From the NCBI RefSeq assembly GCF_003206645.1, contig NZ_PZJP01000008.1, forward strand, positions 231,512 to 295,511: a DNA stretch of 64,000 nucleotides, written 5' to 3'. This DNA is from Salinicola aestuarinus (GTDB lineage Bacteria > Pseudomonadota > Gammaproteobacteria > Pseudomonadales > Halomonadaceae). Below are positions 24,473 through 34,637 of this stretch, piece by piece. The notes beneath the pieces are model-generated. The model was not told the origin of the DNA, did no database searches, and saw nothing but the letters and a program-made list of their open reading frames with translations. The position numbers and the translations under genes are program-made. Position 1 is the stretch's first letter. Each line of letters opens with the position of its first letter.

Positions 24473-27238
24473 ATGGCCACTCAGTTTCTTCGACGCTTTT
24501 TCGCGCCGCGTTCCCTCGTCGTCATCGGTGCTTCGCCTCGCCCGGAGTCACAGGGCGCCATGGTGTTGAGCAACGTGCTGCGTGCCGGCTTCGAGGGATC
24601 GCTCTGGTGCGTCAATCCTAGAGGCTACGACGACGTGCATGGGGTGCCATGTCATCGCCGCCTCGAGCAGCTACCGGAAACCCCGGAACTGGCGGTCATC
24701 TGCACGCCGCTGAAACGTGTGGCCGAGGTCATCCGTCAGCTGGGCGAGCTGGAGGTCAAAGCCGCTCTGGTGCTGTCGGGGGGCGCCTCACTGGACGACG
24801 AGGGGGGCGCGAAGTCGCTCCGCGAATGCCTCCAGCGGGCGGCGCATGACGCGAATGTACGCGTTCTAGGTCCGGAGTGTCTCGGTGTGGCCGTACCCTC
24901 GTTTCACCTCAACGCGACCTACGCCAGCCAGCCCATCGCCGACGGCAGTGTGGCGTATCTCGGCCAGTCCGGGATGCTGGGTAACGCGATGATCGACTGG
25001 GCGGCGGGCAGAGCGGTGGGGTTTTCCCATCTGGTGACGCTAGGTGACAGCGTCGATGTCCGTTTGCCCGATGTGATCGATTATCTCAACACGACGGGGC
25101 GCTGCCGGTCGCTACTGCTGCACCTCGAGCGGATTCCCGACGCCCGCCATTTCATGACTGCGCTGCGCGAAGCGTCGCGTAACCGCTTGGTGGTGGCAAT
25201 CAAGAGTGGTCGCAACCCGCAGGCCATTCTCGAGCGGCTCCCCGACACCCCGGGGGTGACGCATCGCGATGCCGTCGTGGAAGCGGCGCTGGCCCGGGCG
25301 GGGGTTGTGCGGGTCGAGGACTCCGACGAGCTATTCGATGCGCTGGAGACGCTGTCACGCCTCAAGCCGCCAAAAGGTGACCGGCTCGCGATCGTCTCCA
25401 ATGGGGTCGGACCGGCGCTGCTGGCGATCGACAAGTTGATTGACGGAGGCGGACAGCTTGCCACCTTCGAGGCGTCGACAGCGGAGGCGCTGCGTACCGC
25501 AGCACTCGACGTCAGTCGCCCGGGCGCCAACCCGGTGGATCTGGGTGGCAGCGCGCGCCCGGCGCATTATCTCGAAGCGCTCGACATCTTGATGCAGGAT
25601 CGTCAGGTCGATGCTGTCCTCGTGCTCCATGCGCCGACGCGTCTGGCGCCCTCGCTGGAAACGGCGCAGGCATTGATCGGCGCGAAGTCGCGCTTTCGTC
25701 AGCGGCTCCTGGTCAGCTGGATGGGGCTCAAGGAGGCCCTGGAGGCCCGAGGCGCCTGCAATCGCGCCGGCATTCCCACCTACATCTCACCCGAGAAGGC
25801 GGTCCGCGCCTTCCTGCATCTGGTTCGCTACCGGCGTGTCCAGAACCTGCTGCACCAGACGCCGCCCTCACTGGCACTCGAGACGTCCTCCGAAGTCCGC
25901 GCGCACTGCCATGCGTTGATCGAGTCTGCGCGGGCCCGTGACCGCGATCATCTCAGCCACGAGGAGACCGCGCAGGCGCTCAACGCCTATGGAATCCGCA
26001 CGGCACCCAGCGTTTATGTCCGCGATTTCGAGCAGGCCGAGCGAGCGGCTTACGAGTTGCCGGGGCCGTGGGCGGTGAAAGCGGTTCATCGCGATAGCTG
26101 CCTTCCATTCCGTGATGCCAGAGAGTCCCAGAGGACGCTGTCCCTCATGCAGGATCTGGAGCAGCCCGGCAGCGTGGTGGATGCCGTCGTCCGGCTGGAG
26201 CAGCGCCTGATCGAGACCCGACCGGACAGCCCGATCTACAGCTACTGCCTGCAGACCATGCAGCGTGGCAAGGAGTCCTTGCAGCTCTGTGCCGGTATTA
26301 CCCGCGATGCCGAGTTCGGTCCGGTCATCGTCTTCGGCATCGGCGGTTACAAGATCGATGTCCTGGGCGACCGCCAGATCGCGCTGCCTCCGCTGAACCA
26401 GCGCCTGGCGGAAGAGCTGATCGATCGCACCCGAGCCGGCCAAAGGATTCGCGACTACGCGTTGCGAGCCAGCGACGCTGACCCTGTGTCCGCGGTTGCG
26501 CGGTTGCTGGTGCAGCTTTCACAGCTGGCCAGCGACCTGCCTCATCTCAAGGGTTTGGAAATCAATCCGCTGCTGCTCAACCGGGAGGGGATAACCGCCG
26601 TCGATTTCGCCCTGGATCTCGATGAACCGTCGGTCCAGGCGATCATGCCCTACCCGGAACAGCTACGGGAGCGAGTCGAGCTTGGCAACCGGATCGTGGA
26701 TATTCGTCCCATTCGGGGCGAGGATGCCCCCTTGATCACGTCCTTTCATGCACGACTGTCCGAGCAGAGCATTCGCTACCGCTATTTTCATCACAAGGCA
26801 GTGCTGTCTCCCCGTGAGCTCGCTCAACTGGCGCAGATTAACTATGACCGGCAAATGGCCTTCATCGCGGTAGCGCATGAGGAAACCGCCGCTGGCGGCC
26901 ATGGCAACGAGGAGATGCTGGGCGTCGTCCGCGTCTGGAACGATGCGGACAACATCCGTACCGAGTTTTCGATCATCATCCGCGACGACTGCCAGGGTAT
27001 CGGACTCGGCCGCGCCCTGATGGAGAAGATGATCCGCTACAGCCGCGACGTGGGCACCCTGTCGATGGTGGGAACGGTCATGATCGATAACCTGCCCATG
27101 CGGCGGCTGCTGAAGCGGCTCGGTTTCAGCCTCAGGATCGACGTCGAGGAGGGGATTGTCGAAGCCGTCTGTCCGCTAAACGAGCCCACCAGCGAATGGC
27201 AGCGCCACCGTCTTGCCAGTGCCGCGAGCGGTGCCTGA
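24473..27238 (+). CDS. Pat-type protein lysine acetyltransferase (acyl-CoA synthetase/GNAT fusion)
   Basis: About 921 residues. The N-terminal two thirds is an NDP-forming acyl-CoA synthetase-like region: CoA-binding fold (RSLVVIGASPRPESQGAMVLSNVL), succinyl-CoA-ligase-like parts (AYLGQSGMLGNAM) and an ATP-grasp part (around HLSHEETAQALNAYGIRTAPS). The last ~190 residues are a GNAT domain (NRIVDIRPIRGEDAPLI, and GIGLGRALMEKMIRYSRDVG for acetyl-CoA binding). This order is that of E. coli PatZ/YfiQ, which acetylates acetyl-CoA synthetase. Start ATG 24473 follows the family; ATG 24395 would add 26 residues. Confidence 0.88.
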   Translation: MATQFLRRFFAPRSLVVIGASPRPESQGAMVLSNVLRAGFEGSLWCVNPRGYDDVHGVPCHRRLEQLPETPELAVICTPLKRVAEVIRQLGELEVKAALVLSGGASLDDEGGAKSLRECLQRAAHDANVRVLGPECLGVAVPSFHLNATYASQPIADGSVAYLGQSGMLGNAMIDWAAGRAVGFSHLVTLGDSVDVRLPDVIDYLNTTGRCRSLLLHLERIPDARHFMTALREASRNRLVVAIKSGRNPQAILERLPDTPGVTHRDAVVEAALARAGVVRVEDSDELFDALETLSRLKPPKGDRLAIVSNGVGPALLAIDKLIDGGGQLATFEASTAEALRTAALDVSRPGANPVDLGGSARPAHYLEALDILMQDRQVDAVLVLHAPTRLAPSLETAQALIGAKSRFRQRLLVSWMGLKEALEARGACNRAGIPTYISPEKAVRAFLHLVRYRRVQNLLHQTPPSLALETSSEVRAHCHALIESARARDRDHLSHEETAQALNAYGIRTAPSVYVRDFEQAERAAYELPGPWAVKAVHRDSCLPFRDARESQRTLSLMQDLEQPGSVVDAVVRLEQRLIETRPDSPIYSYCLQTMQRGKESLQLCAGITRDAEFGPVIVFGIGGYKIDVLGDRQIALPPLNQRLAEELIDRTRAGQRIRDYALRASDADPVSAVARLLVQLSQLASDLPHLKGLEINPLLLNREGITAVDFALDLDEPSVQAIMPYPEQLRERVELGNRIVDIRPIRGEDAPLITSFHARLSEQSIRYRYFHHKAVLSPRELAQLAQINYDRQMAFIAVAHEETAAGGHGNEEMLGVVRVWNDADNIRTEFSIIIRDDCQGIGLGRALMEKMIRYSRDVGTLSMVGTVMIDNLPMRRLLKRLGFSLRIDVEEGIVEAVCPLNEPTSEWQRHRLASAASGA

Positions 27239-27309
27239 AAACACGATCGCGGGCATCGGTACTTGAACGGTTGTTCGATTATCCAGTATTGTCCTTTGCC
27301 CTGTTATCG

Positions 27310-27321
27310 ATAAGATCTTAT
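27310..27321. promoter_or_regulatory. 12-base palindrome in the proVW promoter region
   Basis: ATAAGATCTTAT is a perfect palindrome. It overlaps TAAGAT, a possible -10 box 16 bases after a -35-like TTGTCC (27290-27295). A repressor bound here would cover the promoter; the binding protein is unknown. Confidence 0.4.
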
Positions 27322-27360
27322 GATTTGAAACCAAAAAATACTAAGGGACACCGACCGTAA

Positions 27361-27378
27361 CCTGTTCTTTTGAACAGG
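27361..27378 (+). promoter_or_regulatory. Short perfect hairpin in the proV leader
   Basis: CCTGTTC-TTTT-GAACAGG: 7-base arms and a 4-base loop, ending 36 bases before the proV start. It may be an operator or an mRNA leader hairpin. No T-run follows, so it is not a terminator. Confidence 0.4.
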
Positions 27379-27414
27379 AGACGGCCACTTCCGCCCACCC
27401 AGGTCAGACCAACA

Positions 27415-28617
27415 ATGCAAAACGATCCGCAGATCAAGATTCAGGTCCGTAACCTGAGCAAAGTGTTCGGGGATGACCCCAAGAAGGCGCTCAAGCTGCG
27501 CGACGAAGGGCTCAAGCGGCCTGAAATCCTCGAGAAAACAGGCCAGACCATCGGCCTTTCCAACATCGACTTCGATGTTCGCGATGGCGAACTTCTCGTC
27601 ATCATGGGGCTCTCCGGCTCGGGCAAATCCACCCTGATTCGCTGTCTCAACCGGCTGATCGAGCCAACCGAGGGTCAGATCATCATCGGCGGCGAGGACA
27701 TCCCGCGGCTTAGCGAGAAAGCCCTGCTCCAGTGCCGTCGGCGTCACTTCTCCATGGTGTTTCAGAATTTCGCGCTGTTCCCGCATCGCACCGTGCAGAT
27801 GAATGCCGAGTACGGCCTCGAGATTCGTGGCATCCCCAAGGAGGAGCGTGAGGCAAAGGCGTCACACGCACTCAAGCAGGTCGGACTCGAAGGCTGGGAG
27901 CACGCCTACCCGACGCAGCTCTCCGGAGGCATGCAGCAGCGCGTGGGACTCGCTCGAGCGCTCGCTAACGACGCCAGCGTTCTGCTGATGGACGAGGCCT
28001 TCTCGGCGCTCGACCCGTTGATCCGTCGCGACATGCAGCAGGAGTTGATCGAACTCCAGCACCGCACCAAGAAGACGACCATCTTCATCACCCACGACCT
28101 GGACGAGGCGATCAACATCGGCGATCGCATCATCCTGCTGCGTGACGGCGAAATTGTTCAGATCGGCACGCCCGAGGAAATTCTGACGCACCCGGCGGAC
28201 GACTACGTGGCGCGCTTCATTCAGGGTGTCGACAAGTCCCGCGTGGTCAGTGCCCAGCGCACGATGCGCCCCGTTCGCGCCACGGCTCGGGAAGACGACG
28301 GCCCGCGCACCGTTTTGCGCAAGATGGTCGAGAACGGCCTCGATTCGATCTATGTCGTCGACCGGGAGCGGCGCCTGCTGGGCATCGTTACGGTTGACGA
28401 GATCGATGCGGCGGCGAAGGCCGGCGACGAAAGAATCGACGCGCTGATCAGCAAGGATTTCCCGAGCGTCGTTCCTGACGAGCCACTGGCAAGCCTCTAC
28501 AAGATGTTCACCGGCAGCAGCTATCCGATCGCCGTCGTGGACGAGGAGTCACGTCTGATGGGCGTCGTCGTCAAGGGTGCTGTACTGGAACAACTGGCCG
28601 AAGCGGAGGCTGAATAA
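27415..28617 (+). CDS. proV: Glycine betaine/proline ABC transporter, ATP-binding protein ProV
   Basis: Energises uptake of compatible solutes under osmotic stress. The N-terminal YggA/ProV helix region (KVFGDDPKKALKLRDEGLKRPEILEKTGQTIGLSNIDFDV) is typical of ProV/OpuAA. Walker A GLSGSGKSTLIRC, signature LSGGMQQRVGLARAL, Walker B LLMDEAFSALDPLIR and a C-terminal CBS pair (from about residue 285), the ionic-strength sensor in this family. Start ATG 27415 (MQNDPQIK) is preferred over TTG 27370, which would lie in the leader hairpin. Confidence 0.94.
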   Translation: MQNDPQIKIQVRNLSKVFGDDPKKALKLRDEGLKRPEILEKTGQTIGLSNIDFDVRDGELLVIMGLSGSGKSTLIRCLNRLIEPTEGQIIIGGEDIPRLSEKALLQCRRRHFSMVFQNFALFPHRTVQMNAEYGLEIRGIPKEEREAKASHALKQVGLEGWEHAYPTQLSGGMQQRVGLARALANDASVLLMDEAFSALDPLIRRDMQQELIELQHRTKKTTIFITHDLDEAINIGDRIILLRDGEIVQIGTPEEILTHPADDYVARFIQGVDKSRVVSAQRTMRPVRATAREDDGPRTVLRKMVENGLDSIYVVDRERRLLGIVTVDEIDAAAKAGDERIDALISKDFPSVVPDEPLASLYKMFTGSSYPIAVVDEESRLMGVVVKGAVLEQLAEAEAE

Positions 28618-28618
28618 C

Positions 28619-29461
28619 ATGGATTTCGACATTCCTAGAATACCGCTCGGTGACTGGATCGAGAGTGGACTCAACTTCCTGACGTCGGAATTTTCCGGTG
28701 TCACCCGGGCCATCTCGCGGACGACGCAGAGCGGCATTTCGCTACTCAATGACGGGCTGATGTGGATGCCCATCTGGGCCCTGATGGGATTGGTCATCCT
28801 GCTCTGCTGGCGGCTCAGTGGCCGGCGCCTGGCCGTCGGCGCGCTATTGGGTCTGGGGCTGATCTGGAACCTGGGGCTTTGGAACCCGATGATCCAGACG
28901 CTGACGCTGGTGGTAATCGCGACGCTGGTGGCTATCACCATTGCGCTACCGCTGGGTATTCTCGCGGCGGTGTCGGATCGCTTCTACCGCGTCATCATGC
29001 CGATCCTCGACTTCATGCAGACCATGCCGGCATTCGTCTATCTGATCCCGGCGATCCCGTTTTTCGGCATTGGCTCGGTCTCGGGTATTTTCGCGACCGT
29101 GATCTTCTCCATGCCACCCGCTATACGTTTCACGACGCTCGGTATCCGTCAGGTGCCCAAAGAGCTCGTCGAAGCGGCCGACGCTTTCGGCTCGACCCGT
29201 GGACAGAAGCTGGTCAAGGTACAGCTTCCGTTGTCACTGCCGACCGTGATGGGCGGCATCAACCAGACCATCATGCTGGCACTCTCGATGGTCGTGATCG
29301 CCGCGATGATCGGCGCCAACGGTCTGGGCAGTGAGGTCTGGCGCGCCATTCAGCGTCTCCGTCCCGGTGAAGGCTTCGAGGCGGGAATCGCGGTGGTGAT
29401 CATGGCAATGCTGCTCGATCGACTGACCCAGACCCTGACCGGACGCAAGAAGAAATCCTGA
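28619..29461 (+). CDS. proW: Glycine betaine/proline ABC transporter, permease ProW
   Basis: Inner-membrane permease of 280 residues with about six helices. IALPLGILAAVSDRFYRVIMPILDFMQTMPAFVYLIPAIPFFGIG and VPKELVEAADAFGSTRGQKLVKVQLPLSLPTVMGGINQTIML (EAA loop) are diagnostic. It starts one base after the proV stop. No proX gene follows; the operon ends in a terminator, so the solute receptor must be encoded elsewhere. Confidence 0.93.
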   Translation: MDFDIPRIPLGDWIESGLNFLTSEFSGVTRAISRTTQSGISLLNDGLMWMPIWALMGLVILLCWRLSGRRLAVGALLGLGLIWNLGLWNPMIQTLTLVVIATLVAITIALPLGILAAVSDRFYRVIMPILDFMQTMPAFVYLIPAIPFFGIGSVSGIFATVIFSMPPAIRFTTLGIRQVPKELVEAADAFGSTRGQKLVKVQLPLSLPTVMGGINQTIMLALSMVVIAAMIGANGLGSEVWRAIQRLRPGEGFEAGIAVVIMAMLLDRLTQTLTGRKKKS

Positions 29462-29500
29462 ATCGCTCCGGCGATGCGGCGGCGCAAGCCGCCTGACATG

Positions 29501-29528
29501 AAAACGCCCGGCCTAGGCCGGGCGTTTT
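29501..29528. terminator. Bidirectional terminator between proW and pdxH
   Basis: A perfectly symmetric 28-base hairpin: AAAACGCCCGGCC-TA-GGCCGGGCGTTTT type, with A-run and T-run at the two ends, between convergent genes. Confidence 0.88.
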
Positions 29529-29609
29529 CATGTGCGAAAGCCTCTTCCTGATCAGGCGAGAAGAGCGTTCTGACGCAGAGAGCCAGGCAGCCGCTCGATC
29601 AGCGCCTCA

Positions 29610-30257
29610 TCAAGGGGCAAGCTGCACCCGGTACCATTCGTCTGCCGACGACTCTCGACGGGTGTAGCGTATGCGATCGTGTAGCCGGCTGCGCTGGCCC
29701 TGCCAGAACTCGACGGCATAGGGCATGACGCGGTAGCCCCCCCAGTGGGGCGGTCGCTCCACCGGCTGATCGACGTAAACCTGCTCGAAGCGCGATAGGC
29801 GCTCCTCGAGCCAATTCCGCCCCGGGATCTCGACGCTCTGCTGGGAGACCCAGGTCGCCAGTTGGCTCTTGCGGGGACGGCTGGCGAAGTAATCGTCGGA
29901 CTGCTTTTCGGGCACGCGCTCGACGCGGCCTTCGACACGCACCTGGCGTTGCAGCCCCGGCCACCAGAACACCAGCGCCGCCTTTGGCACCTGAGCGAGC
30001 TCGTTGCCTTTGTGGCTCTGATAATTGGTGTAAAAGCGCATTCCTTCCGAATCCACACCTTTCAGCAGCACGATACGCGCGTGGGGATCACCCTCGCTAT
30101 CCACGGTGGCTAGCGTCATGGCGTTGGCATCGAGACCTTCATGCTCGATAGCCCGTTCCAACCAGCTGTCGAACAGCGTGAAGGGATCGCTCGGCATCCG
30201 GTCGAGCGTGAGGGGCTCTCCCTCGTAGTCGCGGCGCATTCCTTCCAGCTCGCTCAT
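29610..30257 (-). CDS. pdxH: Pyridoxamine 5'-phosphate oxidase
   Basis: FMN enzyme that oxidises pyridoxine/pyridoxamine 5'-phosphate to pyridoxal 5'-phosphate. RIVLLKGVDSEGMRFYTNYQSHKGNEL (FMN site), FWWPGLQRQVRVEGRVERV and C-terminal WQGQRSRLHDRIRYTR...WYRVQLAP are conserved marks. 215 residues, near E. coli's 218. Confidence 0.96.
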   Translation of the reverse strand: MSELEGMRRDYEGEPLTLDRMPSDPFTLFDSWLERAIEHEGLDANAMTLATVDSEGDPHARIVLLKGVDSEGMRFYTNYQSHKGNELAQVPKAALVFWWPGLQRQVRVEGRVERVPEKQSDDYFASRPRKSQLATWVSQQSVEIPGRNWLEERLSRFEQVYVDQPVERPPHWGGYRVMPYAVEFWQGQRSRLHDRIRYTRRESSADEWYRVQLAP

Positions 30258-30340
30258 GGTCCGTCTCCTGGATCGATATCGTTAGGGTTATCATTATAGC
30301 GCTGCCGAACGCGGCAAGCGTGCCGCGCTGGAACGCAAGG

Positions 30341-31591
30341 TCAGACGAGAACGCCGTGGAGCGCGATCACGCCGCCGCACAGCAGCCAGCCAATCACGGC
30401 GTAGGGCAGGTTCCAGCGCAGCATGTCTCGGGCGAGTACGCCGTATCGGGCGCAGATGGCGAGGTTACTGCCGGAGAGCGGGCTGCTACCGGTGCCCAGC
30501 GCCCAGCTCATCAGAAACAGCAGGCCAAGCAGCGTCGGGTCAGGATCGAGCGGGGCGACGACCGGGGCCAACGTGGCAATGCCGATCAGAGGATGAATGC
30601 CGGTGAACGACACCGCAACGATGGCTCCCAGCGCCAGCCACGCTTCGAAATGACCGAACTGGCGAATCGGCAGTTGGAGACCGTCCGGCAGGCTCGCCAG
30701 CAGCGCCGCCAGCCCGGTGGAGATGACGCCGGCGGACAGAAACAGCGCGAACTGCGGCGCCAGCCGCTGCAGCCCGTGAGTGAATTGATGGCGCAGTCGC
30801 GAACGGCGTCCATGGCGTGGCATCAGCAGCAGCGAGAAGGGCGGCGACACCATCGCTATGATCAGCGGAATCGACAGCGACGGCCAGGCGAGATGCAGCC
30901 CGATGACCGTGATTGCAAGCAGACAAGGGAGCAGCAGTGCACCGGGTTCGAGTGGGAAACCGGAGAACGGGGCTTTCAACCGGTAGACATCGACAAAGTT
31001 GAGGATCAACAGGGCCACCGCCGCGCTGAGTCCCCATGGCAGCAGGGTGAGGTAGTCGAGTCCCGGGGCGTAGGTAAGGGCGACGCCCATGGCGACGAAG
31101 AACGGCGACCAGGCCGCCGCTGCGGTGAATCCTCGGCCCACGATCAATGCCTGCGAACGGGTAAGGCGGCCGTCGCGCTGCATGCGTTCGCCGAACAGGA
31201 ACACGACCGATAGATTGATTGCCGCGCCGAACAGGTGCGAGCCGAGCAAAGTCCCCAAAAGTCCAGAGCCTGCGCGATCGTCTTTGCTGACATCGGGGCT
31301 CGCCATGGCGAGAAAGCTGACGCCGGCGAACATCATCACCAGCGTTTGGTTGATGATGAAGGCTTGAAACAGCGGATACGAGGTGCCCCGAAAGAGCGCC
31401 ACACCCCACAGCACGCTCCCGACTGCCAGCAACGCACCTGCCTGTTGGCGGGACGCTCGCGGCAGCTGTCGAAAGAGCCTGAGGGTTGCGATCCAGGCAA
31501 GCGCTGCTGCCGGCCAGAGCGGTAGCGATGTTAGACTGGCGATGATACTCAGAGCCAGCATCGCCAGTATCAGCGCGCCTGAAGGACTCAT
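30341..31591 (-). CDS. Multi-spanning membrane transporter (unassigned family)
   Basis: About 416 residues and roughly eleven hydrophobic helices, with GTGSSPLSGSNLAICARYG near the C-terminus, reminiscent of anion-permease (ion transporter superfamily) signatures. I start it at ATG 31591 (MSPSGALILAML); an upstream in-frame extension to 31693 overlaps the next gene and lacks hydrophobic character. Substrate cannot be inferred. Confidence 0.75.
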   Translation of the reverse strand: MSPSGALILAMLALSIIASLTSLPLWPAAALAWIATLRLFRQLPRASRQQAGALLAVGSVLWGVALFRGTSYPLFQAFIINQTLVMMFAGVSFLAMASPDVSKDDRAGSGLLGTLLGSHLFGAAINLSVVFLFGERMQRDGRLTRSQALIVGRGFTAAAAWSPFFVAMGVALTYAPGLDYLTLLPWGLSAAVALLILNFVDVYRLKAPFSGFPLEPGALLLPCLLAITVIGLHLAWPSLSIPLIIAMVSPPFSLLLMPRHGRRSRLRHQFTHGLQRLAPQFALFLSAGVISTGLAALLASLPDGLQLPIRQFGHFEAWLALGAIVAVSFTGIHPLIGIATLAPVVAPLDPDPTLLGLLFLMSWALGTGSSPLSGSNLAICARYGVLARDMLRWNLPYAVIGWLLCGGVIALHGVLV

Positions 31592-31604
31592 GCGTCGAAT
31601 GCGC

Positions 31605-33027
<1,423 letters not shown>

Positions 33028-33163
33028 CGGGTCGTCGCCGTCGTAGGAAGGGAGACTGATTGTAATCGGCGCAAGGCACTGGGCTCAAACCGGCCTCGGG
33101 CGCTTGCGACGTCGTCACATGACCGTTTGTGATACGAGATCCGGCAAAGTCGCGCAATGCTCA

Positions 33164-33607
33164 TCAGGGAGCGTCTGTGACGTCCGCGGGCAAGCGCTTG
33201 TAGACCCAGACCGAATGGCCATCTTCGAGTTTGACCGTGTCTCGGGTATAGCGCACGCCGAGTCGCTCGTAGCGATCCAGAGCTTCCAGAGCCTCGGGGG
33301 AGACCGTCAGCACTTCGCCCTCGACCTTGGCACCACTTGCCGGTTGGATATCCAGTTCCTGACGACGATAACCCGACAATGTTGCTTCTCGGGTGTCTGC
33401 CGGCGTCCCCATGATCACCCAACGCAGCAGATCATTTCTCAGCGTGCCATAGACGAAGACCTCCTGCTGACTGACGCGTTCGTCGACGGCGACCCCCTCG
33501 GGTCGTTCGTAGCCGTAAGGCCCCATGAAGGTGTACCAGAAATACCCCGCGCCAATGCCCACTGCGAGCACGACTGCCGTCAGCGCCCATCGAAGAATCC
33601 GTCCCAT
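33164..33607 (-). CDS. Membrane-anchored gamma-glutamylcyclotransferase-like (AIG2) protein
   Basis: 147 residues. A single N-terminal transmembrane helix (about 7-27) leads into a GGCT/AIG2 domain starting FVYGTLRN, followed by EGEVLTVSPEALEALDRYE with the catalytic-position Glu and the YTRDTVKLEDGHSVWVYKR strand. Most family members are soluble; the anchor places this domain on the outer face of the inner membrane. Substrate unknown. Confidence 0.82.
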   Translation of the reverse strand: MGRILRWALTAVVLAVGIGAGYFWYTFMGPYGYERPEGVAVDERVSQQEVFVYGTLRNDLLRWVIMGTPADTREATLSGYRRQELDIQPASGAKVEGEVLTVSPEALEALDRYERLGVRYTRDTVKLEDGHSVWVYKRLPADVTDAP

Positions 33608-33903
33608 GCGTCAGCGTCCTCGTTTGCCGCGTCAAAACGGCGAATGTACCGGAAAACAGTGGGTAAATCCGCTTGTCGGCAGGGGAGCGGCCGCTAGCCG
33701 CCGCTTCGTGGAGCCAAATTGGCTGGGCACGGCCTACCCCCTAGCGAGAACCGGTGAACGTCGTGCTAGCATCAGAGTCGCAACTTAACTTCGGATTGGG
33801 CTCGGCTGGCGAGAGCACCATCCAAGTCGAGCGCTGCCGCGAACGCCGCCCGACGCGCGCAGCGCCTCGAGTCCAATCGTTCTGCTCACGGAGGAACGCC
33901 ATC

Positions 33904-34503
33904 ATGAGTCAGGCCAGCAACGACTATCAGGCATTCCGCCAGGCGCTGGGTAGTGATGTACGTCCGCTGACCAAGGGGCGAGATCGGGCCGCGGTCGATG
34001 CCAGACCTCGTCGTCCCTCGGAAAGCCAGCTTGCCCGACAGGTCAGTGCCCAGCGGGAAGATGAGGATGTACGGGACTTTCTGTCCGATGAGTTCGTGGA
34101 TCTTCTGGGCGCTCATGACCCCATGGAGTATCGCCATGACGGTATCCAGATCGGGGTTCTCGAACGGTTGCGAAACGGTGGCTACGATGCCGAAGCACGG
34201 CTGCACATCCTGCGTATGCCGGTGGAGGAATGTCGTCGCGCGGTCTTCGGATTTCTACGCGAGGCGTACGCTCATGATCTTCGCAGCGTATTGATCGTTC
34301 ATGGCCGCTCCCGAGAGGACGCGGGCAAGGCCAATGTGGTGCGCTCCTATGTCTACAAATGGCTCCGTCAGATCGATGAGGTCCAGGCATTCTCTTCGGC
34401 GCCGCCTCAGCAGGGTGGGCTCGGCGCGACGCTGGTAATGCTGAGGAAATCCGAACGGGCAAGGGCGCGCAATCGTGAGCGACAGCAGAAACGGCGTGGC
34501 TGA
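33904..34503 (+). CDS. Smr-domain DNA endonuclease-like protein (SmrA type)
   Basis: 199 residues. The C-terminal Smr domain is clear: VLIVHGRSRED (the HGxG-type motif), VRSYVYKWLRQIDEVQAFSSAPPQQGGLGATLVMLRK. ATG 33904 has GGAGG about 6 bases upstream (CACGGAGGAACGCC), which rules out the longer frame from 33754. Smr domains nick DNA in vitro or cleave RNA on collided ribosomes; the role here is not known. Confidence 0.9.
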   Translation: MSQASNDYQAFRQALGSDVRPLTKGRDRAAVDARPRRPSESQLARQVSAQREDEDVRDFLSDEFVDLLGAHDPMEYRHDGIQIGVLERLRNGGYDAEARLHILRMPVEECRRAVFGFLREAYAHDLRSVLIVHGRSREDAGKANVVRSYVYKWLRQIDEVQAFSSAPPQQGGLGATLVMLRKSERARARNRERQQKRRG

Positions 34504-34543
34504 GAGGGTAGGCAACTCTCGGTCTTGCGATGGCCGCCCACGA

Positions 34544-34576
34544 CGACGAAACCCGGCATCATGCCGGGTTTCGTCG
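34544..34576. terminator. Long bidirectional hairpin terminator
   Basis: Two perfect 16-base arms (CGACGAAACCCGGCAT and its complement) around one central base, between convergent smr-type and DUF934 genes. Confidence 0.8.
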
Positions 34577-34637
34577 TGATTCGGGAGGCGAGTAACGGGA
34601 AGGACTTAGGCATCCACTCGTTCAAACACCCGCTCGT

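Noticed and set aside
30320..31213. 297-codon plus-strand frame rich in Gln and Arg
   Set aside because: It is the antisense of the multi-spanning transporter gene; low-complexity composition is typical of such mirror frames.
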